Part shown: one piece after another, positions 19,173 to 26,633 of the stretch
How the letters are laid out: each line of letters starts with the position of its first letter
How positions within the stretch are numbered: position 1 is the stretch's first letter
Source of the DNA: Curtobacterium sp. Leaf261
GTDB lineage: Bacteria; Actinomycetota; Actinomycetes; Actinomycetales; Microbacteriaceae
Length of the DNA: 64,000 bases
NCBI RefSeq assembly: GCF_001422205.1
Contig: NZ_LMMJ01000012.1
Coordinates: forward strand, 62,001 to 126,000
Reading direction: 5' to 3'
Program-made: the position numbers and the translations under genes
The notes under the pieces: generated by a model
Seen by the model: only the letters and a program-made list of their open reading frames with translations
Told to the model about the DNA's origin: nothing
The model's database searches: none

Positions 19173-19223
19173 CGAACGGCCGCATCGAGTCCTCCCGCGT
19201 GGAGTCCCCGATGCGGCCGTTCG
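19173..19223 (+). terminator. 15-bp stem-loop after ssrA
   Basis: CGAACGGCCGCATCG and its exact reverse complement flank a 21-nt loop, beginning 42 bp after the tmRNA CCA end. It is the likely ssrA terminator, although no T-run follows. Confidence 0.65.
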
Positions 19224-19225
19224 TG

Positions 19226-19344
19226 CGTCACGGCAGTGCAAGCGTCACGGCAGTGCAAGCGTGACGTCAGTGCAAGCGTGACGTCAGTGCAAGCGTGACG
19301 GCAGTGCAAGCGTTGCGGTAGTGCGGACGTTGCGGCAGTGGGTG
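19226..19344. repeat. seven 17-bp tandem copies downstream of tmRNA
   Basis: The unit CGTCACGGCAGTGCAAG occurs at 19226, 19243, 19260, 19277 and 19294 with few changes, then decays in copies at 19311 and 19328. There are no spacers, so it is a minisatellite, not a CRISPR array. Confidence 0.93.
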
Positions 19345-19460
19345 CGTTCCTGCATCGAGGACCGGGTTCTCGGGGCCTCACCGGTGGGCTGTTCACCTGC
19401 GAGGAATACGGTGTCCGGACGGCGAGTCCCCGTCTCGCCGGACGACCGAGAGGAAAGCCC

Positions 19461-20357
19461 GTGCAGGAGATCGCGATCCGTGTCCGCATCCGAGAGCAGG
19501 AGGAGCTGACCCTCGCCGAGTACGAGCGGATCGTGAGTTCCGTCGCGACCGTCGCCGCGCTCATCGCGTGGCTGCCGTCGCCCGACGAGCGCCTGGTCCT
19601 CCGGGGCCGCGGTTCCGAGCCCGCGCGCGTGGAGACCGTCACCCACGGTGCCGACTTCGAGATGCTCGTCGTCCTCGACCAGCGTGCCCTCGCGACCGCA
19701 CGTGCCGCCGGCGTCGTGGCCGCGCTCGTGGATGCCGCCCGCGCAGAGCCCGGCGCCGAGGCGGTCGGCTCCGAGACCGGTGTCGCCGGTGAGATCGACC
19801 GCCTGGACCGGCTCGCGCCCCGGGGGCGGACCGTTGCCGAGCGGGGTCTCCGGACCTTCCTCGAGACCGCGCGGGCCGATGTCGTCGCTCGTCGTGCGAC
19901 CACGAGGGTCCGGGCAGCCTCCGCGCTCGTGCGTCTGGCGGAGGACGGCGCCGAGCTCACCGTCGAGCGGATCGACGATGCGCAGGCAGAGGTCGTCACC
20001 GCGACCGTCGTGGCGGATGCGGTCCCGGAGCCCGGGGATGCCGTCGTGGTCGCGGAGACCGCCGACGAGGCATCGATCATGGCCGATGCTCCCGTCGTGA
20101 CCTCGATCGCGCCGTCGTTGTCGACGCCGCCGAAGCTCCCACTCCCGTCTGCGCCGTCGGTGAGCTCACCCGACGACGGCACGGGCAGCAAGAAGAGCAA
20201 GGACGAGAAGTCCGAGAAGAAGGACAAGAAGTCCGACAGGGAGGACAAGAAGTCCGACAAGAAGGACAAGAAGGACAAGAAGGACAAGAAGGACAAGAAG
20301 TCGAAGGACAAGAAGTCCGACAAGAAGAATGGGAAGGGCAAGTCCAAGAAGGACTAG
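19461..20357 (+). CDS. unknown protein with Lys-rich KKDKK tail
   Basis: The gene is not recognised. Start GTG 19461 (298 aa) has AGAGGAAAG just upstream and the next residues EIAIRVRIREQEELTLAEYERI begin a clear alpha/beta domain. Residues 1-90 look like a small folded domain. Residues 90-220 are Ala-rich and acidic, partly helical. The last 45 or so residues are a simple-sequence tail of KKDKKSDKK-type repeats, very basic and surely disordered, of the kind that can bind nucleic acid or acidic polymers. No signal peptide or TM is seen. It precedes the five-gene operon at 20507 by 150 bp with a small hairpin between, so it is probably not co-transcribed. Confidence 0.7.
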   Translation: MQEIAIRVRIREQEELTLAEYERIVSSVATVAALIAWLPSPDERLVLRGRGSEPARVETVTHGADFEMLVVLDQRALATARAAGVVAALVDAARAEPGAEAVGSETGVAGEIDRLDRLAPRGRTVAERGLRTFLETARADVVARRATTRVRAASALVRLAEDGAELTVERIDDAQAEVVTATVVADAVPEPGDAVVVAETADEASIMADAPVVTSIAPSLSTPPKLPLPSAPSVSSPDDGTGSKKSKDEKSEKKDKKSDREDKKSDKKDKKDKKDKKDKKSKDKKSDKKNGKGKSKKD

Positions 20358-20429
20358 TCGCGACCACGACGACGGACGGGACGTGTCGCAGATCCAGCTA
20401 CCCGCTACGGATTGAATCGCTCTTCAACA

Positions 20430-20447
20430 CGCCGTGTGCGCACGGCG
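20430..20447 (+). terminator. short hairpin before the WXG100-like operon
   Basis: CGCCGTG pairs with CACGGCG across TGCG. It lies 73 bp after the Lys-rich gene stop and could end that transcript. Confidence 0.4.
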
Positions 20448-20506
20448 CGAAGGAAGCGGGCGCGAGGGGTATCGCTGCGCGCGAGCACACAAGAGCAGGG
20501 GGAGCA

Positions 20507-20830
20507 ATGGCGATCGATGGATGGCGGATAGACATCGCAGCTGCTCGGCAGGTTTTGGCCGCCGCGGAGAGCGATCTCAATGGGCTCGACGACATGGACG
20601 TCGTTATCAGCACTGCGATCTCCGACGCGTTGCACTCAACGGCGAGCAAGGCGATGGCGACGGCGAGCGCGCTGTCGATGTTGGGGACCGACCCGTTCGA
20701 GATCGACCTCGCGAGCACGAACGCGCACATCACGACAGCAATCGAATCGACGCGGAGCGCGATCACCGCGTACGAGCACGGCGACTCGGAGATGGCTCGA
20801 CACTACGACGGCCTGGTGGACCCGAAGTGA
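20507..20830 (+). CDS. small WXG100/DUF6507-like protein
   Basis: This 107-aa all-helical protein has an excellent AGGGGGAG site. The N-terminus DGWRIDIAAARQVLAAAESDL carries a single early Trp followed by a long amphipathic helix and then Ala/Thr-rich helices, as in WXG100-size ESX/type VII secretion partners and the actinobacterial DUF6507 proteins. There are no Cys, no TM and no signal peptide. Its stop overlaps the next start by GTGA, and all five genes to 23437 overlap in this way, so they are translated as a unit. A role as secretion partner or N-terminal trafficking module is inference; no EccC-type ATPase is in the window. Confidence 0.72.
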   Translation: MAIDGWRIDIAAARQVLAAAESDLNGLDDMDVVISTAISDALHSTASKAMATASALSMLGTDPFEIDLASTNAHITTAIESTRSAITAYEHGDSEMARHYDGLVDPK

Positions 20831-21841
20831 CGTTCGATGCGCTGAGAGCGCTGCCGGACGCGGGCACGATCGACGCCGCGGCGAGTGCGATCGGAGCCGC
20901 GGGCAAGAAGGTCGTCGCGACGGTCGACACGATCTCGCCCGTGGGATCGTCCGTCGGCGCCAAGGGGGGCGGCATCGGCGCAGCAGGACCTCGCTGCCCG
21001 GGTCGGACACTTCAACTCGGACGCCGATCAGGCCGATGCGGAATGCGCATCCGCATCGTCCAGGCTCTCGAAGTACGAGCCCGGTGACGTCTCGAAGTTC
21101 CTGGACGCAGTGGCGGGTGACAACGCGAGCGGTGCCGCGACTGGAGGCGGCATGTCCGTGGCCACGGATGTGCTCGCGCGGTGGCGGCGCATCGTCATCG
21201 TCGGCGAGGACGTCATTCCCGAGGCCGCGATCACCATTCCGAGGCCAGATGGGTTCCACGACGGCAAGCCGTTCTGGAAAAGCTCCGGTGGCCTCGATCT
21301 GCTGTCGCCGCCGCGTCCCGAACTCGACATCCCGAAACGACTTCCGGGACACAGTTCGTTCGTCGGAGATCCGAAGATCTCGCCGGGCGCTATCCCAGAG
21401 ATCGCGAAGACCGGCGGCAAAGTCCTCGGCGCCGCGGGTGTCGTGCTCACCCTCGGCGGCACCTGGGCTGGGCAGTGGAGCAAGGACGAGCAAGCGCATC
21501 CCGAATGGTCGGAGGACCGCAGGGTCGAGAGCGCCGTGACGAGTACGGTAATCGTCGGCGGTACTTCCGTCGCTGGTGGTGCTGTCGGTGCCGCCATCGG
21601 TGGCGCCATCGGAACGGCACTCTTCCCAGGTGTCGGCTCGGTCGTCGGAGCCTTCGTCGGCGGGGCGATCGGCGGCTGGGTCGGTGGCAAAGGCGGTGAG
21701 ATGGCCGGGCATTGGCTGCTCGACAAGTACAACGACAGCGGTGCTGCCGACACGGTGCACAGCGCCGTGCAGGGTGGCGAGCACCTCGTCGATCAGGCGA
21801 AGGACGGGGTCGAGCACGTGTGGAAGGGCCTGTTCGGATGA
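20827..21841 (+). pseudogene. glycine-zipper protein, frameshifted at a G-run
   Basis: The gene begins at GTG 20827 (TFDALRALPDAGTIDAAASAIG), is open to about 20969 in that frame, and continues in the +1 frame (AQQDLAARVGHF onward) to 21841. The switch coincides with the GGGGGG run at 20964-20969. Removing one G restores a 337-aa protein whose ends overlap both neighbours (GTGA, ATGA). The N-terminal 100 residues are helical and ESX-like. The C-terminal region holds a glycine zipper (GGAVGAAIGGAIGTALFPGVGS, then GGAIGGWVGG) typical of pore-forming or membrane-inserting toxins. It could be a true pseudogene, phase variation or a sequencing slip. Toxin function is inference. Confidence 0.7.
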
Positions 21842-22143
21842 CGTGGTTGTTCATGGCGATCGGTGTGGCGCTCGTCGTCGGTGCCGCGCTCGCCTACGCC
21901 GGGCTCTGGCGGTCGTGGTCGACCCATGTGCACCCGACCCTCGTGTTCGCATGGCTGTTCGGCGGATTCGCGATCTTCGGGTTCGCGTTCTTCGGGGCGG
22001 TGGTGGACACGTCCGCTGGGCTCGTCGGTGTCGTGGTCGCGCTGCTGGCGTTCGTCGCCACCCTGGTCTTCGTCGCCCTGTTCCTGTTCGGCACACCTCG
22101 CTGGTTCATTCCACGCTGGTACCGGAGTGAGGGAGGCCGATGA
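21838..22143 (+). CDS. small three-TM membrane protein
   Basis: The 101-aa product starts at ATG 21838, overlapping the upstream stop by ATGA. Three hydrophobic segments lie at about 3-22, 35-55 and 62-86 with short loops, and the C-terminus is basic (TPRWFIPRWYRSEGGR) and probably cytosolic. It resembles no family by motif. Its place directly after a glycine-zipper protein suits an immunity or export partner, which is inference from context only. It is coupled to the next gene by ATGA. Confidence 0.75.
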   Translation: MTWLFMAIGVALVVGAALAYAGLWRSWSTHVHPTLVFAWLFGGFAIFGFAFFGAVVDTSAGLVGVVVALLAFVATLVFVALFLFGTPRWFIPRWYRSEGGR

Positions 22144-22652
22144 CCGACCGGACACGCCTCACGGCAACGGACCTCGCACTGACGCTGCCCGACGGTTGGG
22201 AGCAAGTGGCCGTCGGCGGCGCAGATCTCGTGATCGCTTTCCCAGAACGCCCGGACGGGTCTTTCCGGCCGAATCTGGTCGTGATGCGCGAGCCGTCGAC
22301 CGAGCCTGTGACGGCCGCCTCGTCAGCGGCCATCGCAGCGTCGCTCGTGATCCATCCGGGCGCGCACGTGCTGGATGTTGCGCTCGCGCATGCGGTAGGG
22401 GCGGGTGGCGTCCTGGAGGGGCGGCGCATCGTCTACGGCTACGAGACGAAGGCGACGTGGGTCGTGGTGCACCAGTGGGTGTTCGCCACAGGCTCGGTAC
22501 ACGTGAACCTGACTGCGAGCTGCGCGGTCGAGGACACGCCGTTCGTGGCACCGCACTCCGACGGAGTCGTCGCGGGAGTCGTCTTCGGTGATGGCGAGAC
22601 CGCCGGCGAGACCGGAGGCGCGGTCACCGACCACGGGGACGGGACACGATGA
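22140..22652 (+). CDS. LpqN/DcrB-like protein without signal peptide
   Basis: The 170-aa product begins TDRTRLTATDLALTLPDGWEQV. The pattern LPDGWE, then F-x-PNLVV, then a long Ala-rich helix, then WVVVHQWVFATGSVHVNLTASC resembles the DcrB/LpqN fold (DUF1795-like), whose usual members are lipoproteins, but here no signal peptide exists. Such domains are common next to secreted ESX-type toxins. The acidic/Gly tail (GDGETAGETGG) is variable. It overlaps both neighbours by ATGA. Confidence 0.7.
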   Translation: MTDRTRLTATDLALTLPDGWEQVAVGGADLVIAFPERPDGSFRPNLVVMREPSTEPVTAASSAAIAASLVIHPGAHVLDVALAHAVGAGGVLEGRRIVYGYETKATWVVVHQWVFATGSVHVNLTASCAVEDTPFVAPHSDGVVAGVVFGDGETAGETGGAVTDHGDGTR

Positions 22653-23437
22653 TCCCCGCACTGGATCCCGTCGCCTCGCATGCAGCGGGCGCGGACCTCG
22701 AGACGTTGGCTCAGATACCGGGAGCTCAGGCCCCACGCGAGGCCCGGTGGACTCTTCCAACCGCGGCGCTCGATCACCTGTGGTCCGTGCGGAAGCGGGG
22801 GATGCTCGGCGGAGCGGCTCGTGGGTCGGCGGCGAGCAAGAGTCTGCGTTCGGCCGGGCTCGTCAACGCATTCGGTGCCCCGACTGACGACGGATCGACG
22901 ATCACGTCGCTCCCTGAGACCCCGAGTGCAGTCGTCCGCGTCGAGGCACGACACCGAGGTGGGGTCTCGATGTGGGGCACGTGGAGTCGGGACGGCGTGT
23001 CGCTGGTGCGCGGCGGGGTCGCACTCCCGGCACTCCTGTCGAACGGCGTCGACGACCTCGTTCGACTCGATGTCCTGCCCACCGGACTCGCCATCGGTCG
23101 CCTCGTCGGTTGGCTCGGACTTCCACCGACCTGGCGGTTCGGCACTCGGACGGTGACGCTGGCCTCTGCGGTGCTCGATGGGCGCATCGACGACCCGGAC
23201 TCCGTTCGGCAGACGTCCCCGATCACGGACGACGAGTTCGCCCGGTCGTGGTCGAGTGGTCACTGGGCCGAGGTCTGGGGCTACGGCGAGGCGAGCGAGC
23301 GGGGTTTCCGGATCGTGACGAGTCCCGGCGGAGCCTTCGAACGGACCCTCGACACCGCGAACGGCATGTCCGAACTCCGACCGGTGTCGAACGAGCGGGT
23401 GATGCACCTGCTGGTCGGTATGTACGTCGGCTCCTGA
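22649..23437 (+). CDS. unknown protein, possible EspG-like chaperone
   Basis: The gene is not confidently recognised. The 262-aa soluble protein has an early PREARWTLPTAALDHLW segment, central beta strands (VVRVEARHRGGVSMWGTWSRDG, VSLVRGG) and a C-terminal TPGG-like SPGGAFERTLDTANG. Its length, alternating beta strands and position at the end of an operon with a WXG100-like gene recall EspG-type ESX chaperones, but no diagnostic motif is visible. No TM or signal peptide. Last gene of the overlapping operon; the spacer after it is relatively AT-rich. Confidence 0.65.
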   Translation: MIPALDPVASHAAGADLETLAQIPGAQAPREARWTLPTAALDHLWSVRKRGMLGGAARGSAASKSLRSAGLVNAFGAPTDDGSTITSLPETPSAVVRVEARHRGGVSMWGTWSRDGVSLVRGGVALPALLSNGVDDLVRLDVLPTGLAIGRLVGWLGLPPTWRFGTRTVTLASAVLDGRIDDPDSVRQTSPITDDEFARSWSSGHWAEVWGYGEASERGFRIVTSPGGAFERTLDTANGMSELRPVSNERVMHLLVGMYVGS

Positions 23438-23489
23438 ATCGATCCCTTGCCGGAGATGCTCCCGTTGTCCCGAACGACGCATTGCGCCG

Positions 23490-23513
23490 AGGAACCCTGA
23501 ATGCTTATACAGG
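23490..23513 (+). promoter_or_regulatory. small inverted repeat and AT-rich box before the permease
   Basis: CCCTG and CAGGG flank AATGCTTATA, and TTGCGC lies 17-18 bp before TTATACA. This could be the permease promoter with an overlapping operator. The match to consensus is modest. Confidence 0.3.
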
Positions 23514-23625
23514 GCCCATGTTTCGACCATGTAAAACCCACGTTGCATGCTCGTTGCACGGGGTGACGCCTCTCCGTTGCGGTGCCAGAGTCGGTTCGTC
23601 CTGATCTCGACGAACTGGAGCGCAG

Positions 23626-25293
23626 ATGGCCACCACGACCGCACCCCCGGCACCGGCCGGCCGCCCCGGCCTGAAGCGTCAGATCGGGTTCATCGGGCTC
23701 ATCTGGGCATCGACGGGCTCGATCATCGGGTCGGGCTGGTTGTTCGGCTCGCAGCACGCGCTCGAGGCGGCCGGCCCGTCGGCGATCATCTCGTGGGCGA
23801 TCGGTGGGGTGGCGATCCTCGTGCTCGCTCTCGTCCACGCCGAACTGGGCGGCATGTTCCCGATCGCGGGTGGCACCGCACGGTTCCCGCACATCGCGTT
23901 CGGCGGTGTCGCCGGGGCCTCGTTCGGGTGGTTCTCCTGGCTCCAGGCCGCGACGGTCGCCCCGATCGAGGTCGAGGCGATGATCACCTACGCGCAGCAC
24001 TGGACGTTCGCGCACGCGTGGCTGCACCAGGTGAACCACCAGGCGGTGCTCACCGGGAGCGGCATCGCAGTGGCGATCGTGCTCATGGCGATCCTGACGC
24101 TCGTCAACCTGTTCAGCGTGAAGATCCTCGCGAACACGAACTCCGCTGCCACCTGGTGGAAGGTCGGCATCCCGGTGCTGACGATCATCGTGCTGGCCTT
24201 CTCCGGGTTCCACGGGAGCAACTTCGCCGCTGCCAACGGCTTCGCTCCGGAGGGCGCCAAGGGGATCCTCGCGGCGGTGTCGACGTCGGGCATCATCTTC
24301 TCGCTCCTCGGGTTCGAGCAGGCCGACCAGCTGGCAGGGGAGTCGACGAACCCGAAGCGCGACATCCCGCGTGCCGTGATCGGGTCGGTCGTCATCGGGC
24401 TCGTGATCTACCTGCTGCTGCAGATCTTCTTCCTCGGTGCACTCCGCCCCGAGGACATCCGGGGCACCTGGGCGGGCGCGGCGTACACGACGTTCACCGG
24501 GCCGTTCGCCGACATCGCGATGGGTGCCGGGATCGTCTGGCTCGCCGTGGTGATCTACATCGACGCGATCGTCTCGCCGGCCGGCACCGGGCTCATCTAC
24601 GTGACCGCGTCGTCGCGGGTGTCGTACGGACTCAGCAAGAACGGATACTTCCCGAAGGCGTTCGAGTGGGTGACGCGTGCCGGCGTGCCGTGGGTCGGTC
24701 TCGTCGCCGCGTTCGTGATCGGCATCGTCTGCTTCCTGCCGTTCCCGAGCTGGCAGTCGCTCGTCGGGCTCATCACGAGTGCGTCGGTGCTCATGTACGC
24801 GGGGGCTCCGCTCGCCGTCGGTGCGTTCCGGAAGCGGATCCCCGAGGTCGAGCGGCCCTACCGGCTCCCCGCCGCGCACATCCTGTCACCGGTCGCGTTC
24901 ATCATCAGCAACCTGATCATCCTGTGGTCCGGGTGGGAGACCGACTGGAAGCTCGGCATCGCCGTCGCGATCGGGTTCGTCCTCATCGTGCTGAACCGCG
25001 TCCTCGGCGGCAGCAAGGAGGTGCAGCCGCGGTGGGACTGGAAGGCGGCGCAGTGGTTGTTCCCGTACCTGATCGGCATCGGGCTGATCGTGTACTTCTC
25101 GGACTTCAACACCACGAGTCCGTCGATCACGCTGTTCCCGCTGTGGTGGGACATCGTCGCGGTCGCGGTGTTCTCGCTGATCATCTACTACTGGGCGGTC
25201 AACGTGGCCTCGAGCCGCGAGGAGATCCTCCGCACGGCGAACGAGGTCGTCGAGACCGAGGAGGCGGGCATCGTGGAGCCGGTCGCGCACTGA
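23626..25293 (+). CDS. APC superfamily amino acid permease
   Basis: The 555-aa protein has about 12-14 hydrophobic segments and the APC signature in TM1 (GLIWASTGSIIGSGWLFG), then AELGGMFPIAGGTARFPH in TM3, GFEQADQLAGE with the conserved acidic pair in TM6, and a hydrophilic C-terminal tail. The motif set (PIAGGTARFPH, ATVAPIEVEA) is that of the aspartate:proton symporter (AspP/YveA) branch, though the substrate is not proven. The start has GGAG 5 nt upstream. It is monocistronic and convergent with the monooxygenase (18-bp gap). Confidence 0.9.
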   Translation: MATTTAPPAPAGRPGLKRQIGFIGLIWASTGSIIGSGWLFGSQHALEAAGPSAIISWAIGGVAILVLALVHAELGGMFPIAGGTARFPHIAFGGVAGASFGWFSWLQAATVAPIEVEAMITYAQHWTFAHAWLHQVNHQAVLTGSGIAVAIVLMAILTLVNLFSVKILANTNSAATWWKVGIPVLTIIVLAFSGFHGSNFAAANGFAPEGAKGILAAVSTSGIIFSLLGFEQADQLAGESTNPKRDIPRAVIGSVVIGLVIYLLLQIFFLGALRPEDIRGTWAGAAYTTFTGPFADIAMGAGIVWLAVVIYIDAIVSPAGTGLIYVTASSRVSYGLSKNGYFPKAFEWVTRAGVPWVGLVAAFVIGIVCFLPFPSWQSLVGLITSASVLMYAGAPLAVGAFRKRIPEVERPYRLPAAHILSPVAFIISNLIILWSGWETDWKLGIAVAIGFVLIVLNRVLGGSKEVQPRWDWKAAQWLFPYLIGIGLIVYFSDFNTTSPSITLFPLWWDIVAVAVFSLIIYYWAVNVASSREEILRTANEVVETEEAGIVEPVAH

Positions 25294-25311
25294 CCCGGGC
25301 CGCCGGACCCG

Positions 25312-26631
25312 TCAGAAGTCGGTCAGGTTCGCCCGCAGCCCGCCGCCGCCGAACGACGTCCGGAGGATCCCCCGGCGTCGGAGGATCGGCACGACGTCGC
25401 CGAGCATCCGCGACACCGAAGCCGGGTGCAGGTCCCCGGAGAAGATCACCCCGTCGTTGTCGGCGTCGTCCCCGAGCTCCTCGATGAAGTCCGCCACCTC
25501 GTCCGCGGTGCCCACGAAGCCCTCGTGGCCGCCGGGCGCGGTCATCCGGCCCTTCCGTGCCTTGCGGGTGAGGAGCTCGCGGAGCGGGGCGTCCGGCGTG
25601 CTGCCGACGAGCCCGCGGATCGATCCCGCCGACACGTGGTCGGCGAACAGACCGGACGGGAGGGGTGCGTCGAGGTCGAGCGCGGTGAGATCGGTCTCGA
25701 GGTCGCTCGACTGCCCCTGCGCGATCACGAGCAGGTCGGCGTCGGAAGGGTTCCGCGAGGCCGCGACGAGCCGGTCGGCCTCCTCGGAGGACGCCACGAT
25801 CTCGGGCTTGAACACGAAGAGGACCTTGCAGTCCGCCGGTGTCCGGCCCGCGGTGTCGGCGGCCTCGTGCACCTTCGCCCGGTACGCCCGGACGGCCGCC
25901 GCCTCGAGTGGCGCGAGCGCGAGCTGCACGTCGGAGTGCGCTCCGGCGAACCCGAGTCCGCGCCCAGACCCGCCGGGGGACACGATCACCGGATCACCCT
26001 CGGCGAACGGGACGGCGTTCAACGGACCGGCGGCCCGGAAGTACTCGCCGTCGTGCTGGAACGCGTCGAGTCGTGACGCGTCCGCGAACCGGCCGCTGTC
26101 GATGTCCTCGACGAGTGCGCCCTCGCCCCAGCTGTGCCAGAGACGCCGGACGACCCCGAGCCACTCCTCGGCGCGGTCGTAGGCGGCGTCGTGCGCGAGC
26201 GGCTCGAGCCCCGCATGCCTGGCGCTCCCGACGTCGGTCACGACGTTGATGCCGAACCGGTCGCTCGACAGGTGTGCGAGTGTCGCGAACTGCCGGGCGC
26301 CGAGGTACGGCGGCGTGATGCCGGCGTTCACGGTCGGCGCGATGCCGATGTGGGTCGTCGCCGCGAACAGGTACGGCGCGAGCAGGAGCGGGTCGTGCTT
26401 CGGCCCGCCGTACGCCTGCCGGATCCGGAGGTCGAGGGTCGACGGGTTGCCGAGCGAGATCGCGTCCTCGGCGATGACGAGGTCGAAGCCGCCCTGCTCG
26501 AGCAGCCGAACGGACTGCTGGTAGAGGTCCGGCTTCGTCCAGTCGTACCCCCACGACCAGTCGTTCCGCCCCCAGGCCTGCGGCCCGAACCCGCGCGAGA
26601 AGAAGTAGCCGACGTGCTGCTGCCTCGCCAT
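25312..26631 (-). CDS. LLM-class flavin-dependent monooxygenase (NtaA/SnaA/DszA type)
   Basis: The product is 439 aa. It belongs to the bacterial-luciferase-like FMNH2 monooxygenases: GGFDLVIAEDA strand-helix, THIGIAPTVNAG, a long insertion typical of the NtaA/DszA branch, RFGINVVTDVGSARHAG and IVSPGGSGRG. Members oxidise sulfonates, sulfones, nitrilotriacetate or long alkanes and need a separate flavin reductase, which is not in view. The gene starts 2 nt after the O-acetylhomoserine sulfhydrylase stop with a GAGGAGA site, so the two form an operon. That context suggests release of sulfur from an organosulfur compound with assimilation by the partner (inference). Confidence 0.88.
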   Translation of the reverse strand: MARQQHVGYFFSRGFGPQAWGRNDWSWGYDWTKPDLYQQSVRLLEQGGFDLVIAEDAISLGNPSTLDLRIRQAYGGPKHDPLLLAPYLFAATTHIGIAPTVNAGITPPYLGARQFATLAHLSSDRFGINVVTDVGSARHAGLEPLAHDAAYDRAEEWLGVVRRLWHSWGEGALVEDIDSGRFADASRLDAFQHDGEYFRAAGPLNAVPFAEGDPVIVSPGGSGRGLGFAGAHSDVQLALAPLEAAAVRAYRAKVHEAADTAGRTPADCKVLFVFKPEIVASSEEADRLVAASRNPSDADLLVIAQGQSSDLETDLTALDLDAPLPSGLFADHVSAGSIRGLVGSTPDAPLRELLTRKARKGRMTAPGGHEGFVGTADEVADFIEELGDDADNDGVIFSGDLHPASVSRMLGDVVPILRRRGILRTSFGGGGLRANLTDF

Positions 26632-26633
26632 GG

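Larger units (their letters stand above)
19131..19460. other. 330-bp spacer after tmRNA
   Basis: No gene is credible here. It holds a 15-bp-stem hairpin, a seven-copy 17-bp tandem array, and the ribosome binding site of the Lys-rich gene at 19461. Confidence 0.7.

Noticed and set aside
19226..19344. CRISPR array
   Set aside because: The repeats abut with no unique spacers and no cas genes are present.
20964..20969. Programmed +1 translational frameshifting at the G-run
   Set aside because: No stimulatory structure or rare-codon context is evident. An indel explains it more simply, although it cannot be excluded without protein data.
18753..23625. Complete integrated island with att repeats flanking tmRNA
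   Set aside because: No duplicate of the tmRNA 3' end and no integrase gene were found by eye.
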